Shown here: in pieces, positions 33,244 through 37,081 of the stretch
Layout of the letters: each line of letters begins with the position of its first letter
How positions within the stretch are numbered: the first letter of the stretch is position 1
Assembly (NCBI RefSeq): GCF_016743215.1
Contig: NZ_VRZC01000019.1
Span: 1-37,081 of the forward strand
Origin: Geminocystis sp. GBBB08
GTDB taxonomy: Bacteria; Cyanobacteriota; Cyanobacteriia; Cyanobacteriales; Cyanobacteriaceae
Reading direction: 5' to 3'
Length of the DNA stretch: 37,081 nt
Position numbers and translations under genes: made by a program
Notes under the pieces: model-generated
Databases searched by the model: none
What the model was told of the DNA's origin: nothing
Seen by the model: the letters and a program-made list of their open reading frames with translations, nothing else

Positions 33244-34302
33244 TTATTTACGAAGATTAGCAAAAATTTGATCAAAAATAGTTCCGTCATCAAAGAAGTC
33301 TTTTTGCACTTGATCCCAACCACCAAAAACATCTACGGTAAATAGATTTTCGACTTTGGGATATTGCTCTTTAAATTCCTCGAAAACTGCTTCATCCACT
33401 GGGCGAAAACCGACTTCCGCAAAGGCTTTCTGGGCTTCAGGAGTGTATAAAAATTGCACAAAGGCTTCTGCTACTTCTCTTGTACCTCGTTTATCAACAT
33501 TTTTATCAACCACTGCAACAGGTCCGTCAATGGAAATGTTATAATCCGTTGGGATAACATAGGGCTGATTTTTCCCTTTTAATTTTGCTAGTAAAATTTC
33601 GTTTTCATAGTTCATTAATATATCCCCTTGCCCTTGCTTATAAAATACGTCCGTTGCTTCCCTTGCATCCTTTGGCAATACTGGTACATTTCTATAAACA
33701 TTAGTGACAAATTCTTGGGCTTTAGAGGCATCACCACCAGCTTGAGTAATTACTCCCCATAATACTAAAAAGTTCCATCTTGCACCCCCTGAGGTTTTAG
33801 GGTTAGCGGTGATAACTTTAATATCGGGCTTAGCTAAATCTGCCCATGTTTGTGCTGTTTTACCTCCTTCTCTACCTACTAAAGCCACCACGGATCTAGT
33901 TACGATTCCATTATTAGGAACTTCTTGTTCCCAACCTGGTTCGATTAATCCTGCCTGTTGAATTTTGAGAGTATCCGCCGATAAAGCCAACGCCACCACA
34001 TCCGCTTCTAATCCGTCTATCACCGCTCTAGTTTGCGAACCTGAACCACCATAACTTTGTTCTACAACTACCGTTTGACCTGTTTTATTTTTCCATTCTT
34101 GTGCAAACTTAGGGATAATTTTTTCGTAGGCACTTTGAGTTACGGCATAAGAGACTAAGGTAAGTTTTACTTCTTGATTGGGATTAGCTTGGTTATTCGT
34201 CTCTGTCTGATTTAAATTGTTGGGAGTAGAACAGGAAGCAACGACACTACTAAGAGCCAAACCAATGATAAACCCTCGAATTAATCTGTTTTGCGTTCTC
34301 AT
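33244..34302 (-). CDS. sbpA: Sulfate-binding lipoprotein (leads the complete cys operon)
   Basis: The 352-residue binding protein has a lipoprotein-type signal: a hydrophobic stretch (residues 9-20) then VASC, with Cys24 as the likely lipidated residue, and a Asn/Thr/Gln-rich linker to about 43. The core matches the protein at 27593 (VKLTLVSYAVTQSAY; SYGGSGSQTRAVIDGLEAD from 83; NPKTSGGARWNFLVLWG; VDKRGTREVAEAFVQFLYTPEAQ; VDVFGGWDQV). It heads the sbpA-NIL-cysT-cysW-cysA series. Its promoter is the TTGAAA-17-TAAGAT box at 34334-34362, with a short leader of roughly 25 nt. Confidence 0.94.
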   Translation of the reverse strand: MRTQNRLIRGFIIGLALSSVVASCSTPNNLNQTETNNQANPNQEVKLTLVSYAVTQSAYEKIIPKFAQEWKNKTGQTVVVEQSYGGSGSQTRAVIDGLEADVVALALSADTLKIQQAGLIEPGWEQEVPNNGIVTRSVVALVGREGGKTAQTWADLAKPDIKVITANPKTSGGARWNFLVLWGVITQAGGDASKAQEFVTNVYRNVPVLPKDAREATDVFYKQGQGDILMNYENEILLAKLKGKNQPYVIPTDYNISIDGPVAVVDKNVDKRGTREVAEAFVQFLYTPEAQKAFAEVGFRPVDEAVFEEFKEQYPKVENLFTVDVFGGWDQVQKDFFDDGTIFDQIFANLRK

Positions 34303-34700
34303 TTCTTTTGTTTTTTATTTTCCACTGTACTTTATCTTAAATGATACTTAAGATTTTTTCAATACATTTTTGATTCAATATTAATCTTTTCCAAAAAAAA
34401 ACTGTCTTATGAGCGAAAACTCAGTGGTGACAGTTATTCTTATAATTAGAGGTTACTCAAAAAGTATTTTTGTGAGGGTAGGTATCAGGTATCGGGTTTC
34501 AGGTATTAGGTTAAATAATGAAAAATCAAGGTTTTGAGGTTTTTTATATATACATAAAGAGGTGTTAGCTATCAGCATAGTCAAAAATAATCAAATCTCA
34601 TTATCATACATAGACAATAAGTAATAGTTAATAAATAATAGGCAATTGTGAGACAAAGATATTGCCTCGTAGTTCCTGATTCCCGATTACTAATGACTGA
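34303..34700. other. 398-bp intergenic region between sbpA and ndhM
   Basis: It contains the sbpA promoter (34334-34371), a degenerate AGGTATC tandem stretch around 34478-34512 and a TGATTAC/ATTCCTG tract at 34670-34709. No gene is seen. Confidence 0.5.
34334..34371 (-). promoter_or_regulatory. sbpA promoter: TTGAAA - 17 bp - TAAGAT
   Basis: On the minus strand the -35 TTGAAA (34362-34357) and the -10 TAAGAT (34339-34334) are 17 bp apart. They are preceded by AAAAATGTA. The 19 bases 34353-34371 equal 28753-28771. Confidence 0.65.
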
Positions 34701-34709
34701 TTACTGATT
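34670..34709. repeat. Tandem repeat tract at the 3' end of ndhM
   Basis: TTCCTGATTCCCGATTACTAATGACTGATTACTGATTA runs into the ndhM stop codon (34701-34703). It resembles the tracts at the ends of gdhA and rpoC1. Confidence 0.45.
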
Positions 34710-35066
34710 AAGCTGATATTTACCCTCAGATTCTGGCACTTCAACACGAGGTAAACCCATACTGTAGTTAACAACTCTAGCATCAAGATTGTAGTTAATT
34801 ATTCCCTTATTTAAGAGATTACGAATTAAATGTTCTAAATCTGAACCAATACGGCGTAAATTATAATCAGTTAAATCCTCACCGCTATAACTTTCGACTA
34901 ATTGATCAAACTTACTATAAACTTGTTGTAACGCTACCTCATCCCAATTAAATTCATTATCAGGATCAACATCAAGGGTTAAAACTTGATTAGAAGGAAT
35001 TAATTCATTTTTGTGGACTTCTGCGGTATAGATTCTAATATGGCGGGTTGTAGATTTAATGAACAT
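34701..35066 (-). CDS. ndhM: NAD(P)H-quinone oxidoreductase (NDH-1) subunit M
   Basis: The 121-residue protein matches NdhM, an oxygenic-photosynthesis-specific subunit of the NDH-1 complex. That complex moves electrons from ferredoxin to plastoquinone in cyclic flow and respiration at the thylakoid membrane. The recognisable blocks are KSTTRHIRIYTAEV at the N-terminus, LDVDPDNEFNWDE near 30-42, DYNLRRIGSDLEHLIRNLLNKG near 63-84 and NYNLDARVVNYSMGLPRVE near 91-109. It is soluble, with no membrane helix, as expected for the peripheral arm. It starts at ATG 35066 and is divergent from the pentapeptide-repeat gene across 213 bp. It is strong evidence of a cyanobacterium. Confidence 0.94.
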   Translation of the reverse strand: MFIKSTTRHIRIYTAEVHKNELIPSNQVLTLDVDPDNEFNWDEVALQQVYSKFDQLVESYSGEDLTDYNLRRIGSDLEHLIRNLLNKGIINYNLDARVVNYSMGLPRVEVPESEGKYQLNQ

Positions 35067-35279
35067 AGTACTAAATAATATTGATCGGTATTGATGGATT
35101 AAAAAAATTATACTCAGATTGTGCCGTGTATTAGAAAAATCTCTTTATTACTGATTACTCATTTTTATAAATTAGTCAAAAAATCTTTACAAAAGTTAAT
35201 ATATCTCCACAAGATCTTCACAATTATCGTTTTTAATAAAGATAACAGATGAAAAAATTATTAAAAACTGAATCCTATT

Positions 35280-36017
35280 ATGGCTAATACACAACATCTT
35301 CAACTAATTCTTTCTTTATCTGCTGACCAATGGAATAATTGGAGAAAAGAAAATCCCCAAATTATCCCCAATTTAAGAGAGGCTAATTTAGAAGGCGTTA
35401 ATTTAAGCCAATTTAATCTCAAGGAAGCGAATTTAATTAAAGCAAATTTAAGCCAAACAAATCTTATTGAAACTAATTTATCGAAAGCTAATTTATCGAA
35501 AGCTAATTTTAGTAGAGCTTATGGTAGAGATACTAATTTTAGTTTATCTGATTTACAAGATGCAAATTTTTTTGGTTCTTATTTTCTAAGTAGTGATTTT
35601 AGCAGATCTTGCCTATTAAGTGCTAACTTTCAGGAAGCGAATTGTTCTGAATCCTTCTTTATTACTGCTAATTTAAGTTATGCTAACCTATCTCGTGGTA
35701 TTTTTCGAGGAGTTAGTTTTGTAGAAGCAAATTTAAACGAATCCAGTTTAAAAGAAACGGCATTAAATCAAGCGGATTTAACTTTAGTCAAAGCAAATAA
35801 TGCTAATTTTAGTAAAGCTATTTTAACGGGTATTATTATTGAAAATTGGGAAATTAATAATGGAACTCAATTTGATAATATTATTGCTAATCATCTTTTT
35901 ATTTCTCGTCAACAAAAAGTTACGACAGATGTTGCTAATTTCTCGAATACTAGTAACTTTTTAAAGTTTATCATGGCAAACAGTAATCAATATTTACTAG
36001 GTACATTAATTGCATAA
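35280..36017 (+). CDS. Pentapeptide-repeat protein
   Basis: The 245-residue protein has a short N-terminal part (WNNWRKENPQIIPNLREANL) of the type that often precedes such repeats. It is followed by about 30 A(N/D)LXX-type pentapeptides from residue 33 to 190 (ANLEGVNLSQFNL..., ANLSKANFS...). These fold into a right-handed beta-helix. A non-repeat tail of about 45 residues ends with NQYLLGTLIA. The biochemical role of most cyanobacterial members is unknown. It starts at ATG 35280 without a strong ribosome binding site. It shares no operon with its neighbours, as the HAD gene follows after a 91-bp gap. Confidence 0.92.
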   Translation: MANTQHLQLILSLSADQWNNWRKENPQIIPNLREANLEGVNLSQFNLKEANLIKANLSQTNLIETNLSKANLSKANFSRAYGRDTNFSLSDLQDANFFGSYFLSSDFSRSCLLSANFQEANCSESFFITANLSYANLSRGIFRGVSFVEANLNESSLKETALNQADLTLVKANNANFSKAILTGIIIENWEINNGTQFDNIIANHLFISRQQKVTTDVANFSNTSNFLKFIMANSNQYLLGTLIA

Positions 36018-36108
36018 TCAACATTATTTTAACAGTAGGAAAAAGTGATGATTATGGTTAGAATATAAAAAATAATAACCACAAAATTATCTGCTTATTT
36101 CATTTACT

Positions 36109-36864
36109 ATGACTCTTAAAGCCTTAATATTTGATGTTGATGGTACTTTAGCCGAAACAGAAAAAGACGGTCATCGAGTAGCCTTTAATTTAGCTTTTGA
36201 AAATGCTGGTTTGCCTTGGCGATGGGATGTAGATATATATGGCAGTTTGTTAGAAGTTGGGGGAGGAAAAGAACGTTTAAGGCACTATATCTCCCATTAT
36301 AATCCTAATTTTATTACTAAAGAGCCTTTAGATCAATTTATTCGTTCTTTACATCAACAAAAAAGTCACTATTTTCGGCGATTATTAGTTAACAATGCTA
36401 TCCCTTTAAGAATTGGCGTTGAAAGATTAATTGTGGAAGCATATCAAAAAGGTATCATATTGGCGATCGCCTCTACAGCAGATGAGGAAAATGTCAAAGC
36501 GTTTTTAGACACCAGTTTAGGAGAAGAAAGGAGTAAGTATTTTGCGGTGGTAGCAGCAGGAGATATGGTGAAAAAGAAAAAACCAGCACCTGATATTTAT
36601 TTATTAGCATTAGAAAGACTCAATATTTCTAGTAAAAATTGTTTAGCGATAGAAGACACGAATCAAGGCTTAATTGCGGCAACAAAAGCGGGTATCAAGA
36701 CGATAATAACGGTTAATGATTATAGTAAAAACCAAAATTTTGATGAGGCTATTTTAGTATTAAATAGTTTAGGTGAACCTAATTTACCTTTTTCAGTGAT
36801 TAAAGGAAACAGTTATAATCATTTTTATTTTAATATAGATTTAGCTCAAAAATTATTAGGATAA
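36109..36864 (+). CDS. HAD-superfamily hydrolase, CbbY-like
   Basis: The 251-residue phosphatase or phosphomutase-like enzyme has all HAD motifs. Motif I is FDVDGT at 8-13 (nucleophile Asp9, Asp11), motif II AIASTA with Ser122/Thr123, motif III Lys in MVKKKKPAPD (about 155-158), and motif IV EDTNQG with Glu182/Asp183. The cap region (about 15-110, with HRVAFNLAFENAGLPWRWD) is of the CbbY/beta-phosphoglucomutase type. CbbY enzymes clear sugar bisphosphates such as xylulose bisphosphate that inhibit Rubisco; that substrate is an inference here. ATG 36109 begins MTLKALIFDVDGT. Confidence 0.92.
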   Translation: MTLKALIFDVDGTLAETEKDGHRVAFNLAFENAGLPWRWDVDIYGSLLEVGGGKERLRHYISHYNPNFITKEPLDQFIRSLHQQKSHYFRRLLVNNAIPLRIGVERLIVEAYQKGIILAIASTADEENVKAFLDTSLGEERSKYFAVVAAGDMVKKKKPAPDIYLLALERLNISSKNCLAIEDTNQGLIAATKAGIKTIITVNDYSKNQNFDEAILVLNSLGEPNLPFSVIKGNSYNHFYFNIDLAQKLLG

Positions 36865-37004
36865 GCTCAAACGCATCTAAATTTGCTGGTGAGGGTGGGC
36901 AACGATTCACGGGGTAATAGGCACTTTTGTAAGAGTTTTTAAAATTTTTGACTAAATTGGTTAATCTCTGTGCTTGTGCTGAGAAGTTTTTTTTATTTTC
37001 AGCA

Positions 37005-37081
37005 CTACTGACTCTCTCTGGCATAAATACAAGCAATTAAATCTACAGAACTAGACTCATCTTCTATTTTAACGACAATAG
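37005..37081 (-). CDS. C-terminal end of an unidentified gene, cut by the window edge
   Basis: A minus-strand frame enters at the edge and reads IVVKIEDESSSVDLIACIYA, then RESQ and TAG at 37007-37005. The composition looks coding, but 24 codons are too few to name a family. A dyad GTGCTGA...TCAGCAC (36976-37005) directly follows its stop. Confidence 0.4.
   Translation of the reverse strand, partial: IVVKIEDESSSVDLIACIYARESQ

Noticed and set aside
36830-37036. 68-codon minus-strand frame at the window end
   Set aside because: It overlaps the HAD gene end; a different frame at 37005-37081 looks more like a real gene end.
1-37081. CRISPR arrays, tRNA or rRNA genes
   Set aside because: None was recognised by eye. 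The repeats seen are 7-20 bp tandem or dispersed units without regular spacers, and no cas-like gene is present.

Overview
The window is a piece of a cyanobacterial chromosome. The evidence is ndhM (a cyanobacterial/plastid NDH-1 subunit), the split gamma form of RNA polymerase beta' (rpoC1), a PedR-type small LuxR regulator, and about ten copies of the HIP1 octamer GCGATCGC (for example near 2705, 9789, 14069, 19430, 24524 and 36465). The DNA is AT-rich, and the intergenic gaps carry the short palindromic and heptameric repeats usual in such genomes. A relative of Cyanobacterium/Geminocystis/Synechocystis is plausible, but that is inference.

Layout. 1-12.4 kb is mostly housekeeping: a dynamin-like GTPase cut by the window edge, glutamate dehydrogenase, a catalytically degenerate M16 peptidase-like protein, a membrane protein of unknown function, rpoC1 standing alone, a divergent gyrA/parC-like gene, a RibD-type reductase and a PLP enzyme of the methionine gamma-lyase/aluminium-resistance family. 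12.4-17 kb is regulatory: PedR, a DUF202 membrane protein, a first CadD-like transporter, a CRP/FNR regulator, a small exported protein and a LysR regulator. 17-34.3 kb is a sulfur-acquisition island: an FAD/NAD(P)-binding protein divergent from cysteine synthase; a sbp-cysT-cysW set without an ATPase; an orphan sulfonate-type binding protein; a second CadD-like gene; a short operon of membrane protein, PAP2 phosphatase and prohibitin; a second sulfate-binding protein; a third CadD-like gene; and a full sbpA-NIL-cysT-cysW-cysA set. 34.7-37 kb holds ndhM, a pentapeptide-repeat protein, a HAD phosphatase and the last codons of an unidentified gene.

How the parts may work together. Three sulfate-binding-type proteins, two permease pairs and only one CysA ATPase suggest that one ATPase serves both permeases. 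Cysteine synthase would use the reduced sulfur. Two sbpA genes carry matching promoters: a shared 19-base block containing TTGAAA, followed at exactly 17 bp by a TATAAT-like box. The rare 10-mer AAAATGTTTT occurs three times in the sequence read, each time in a gap next to sulfur genes. Three CadD-like transporter genes interspersed over 16 kb hint at a link between metal or cation export and thiol supply; this is a hypothesis.

I saw no tRNA or rRNA gene, CRISPR array or intact transposase. One 125-bp element with 19-bp inverted ends looks like a MITE.
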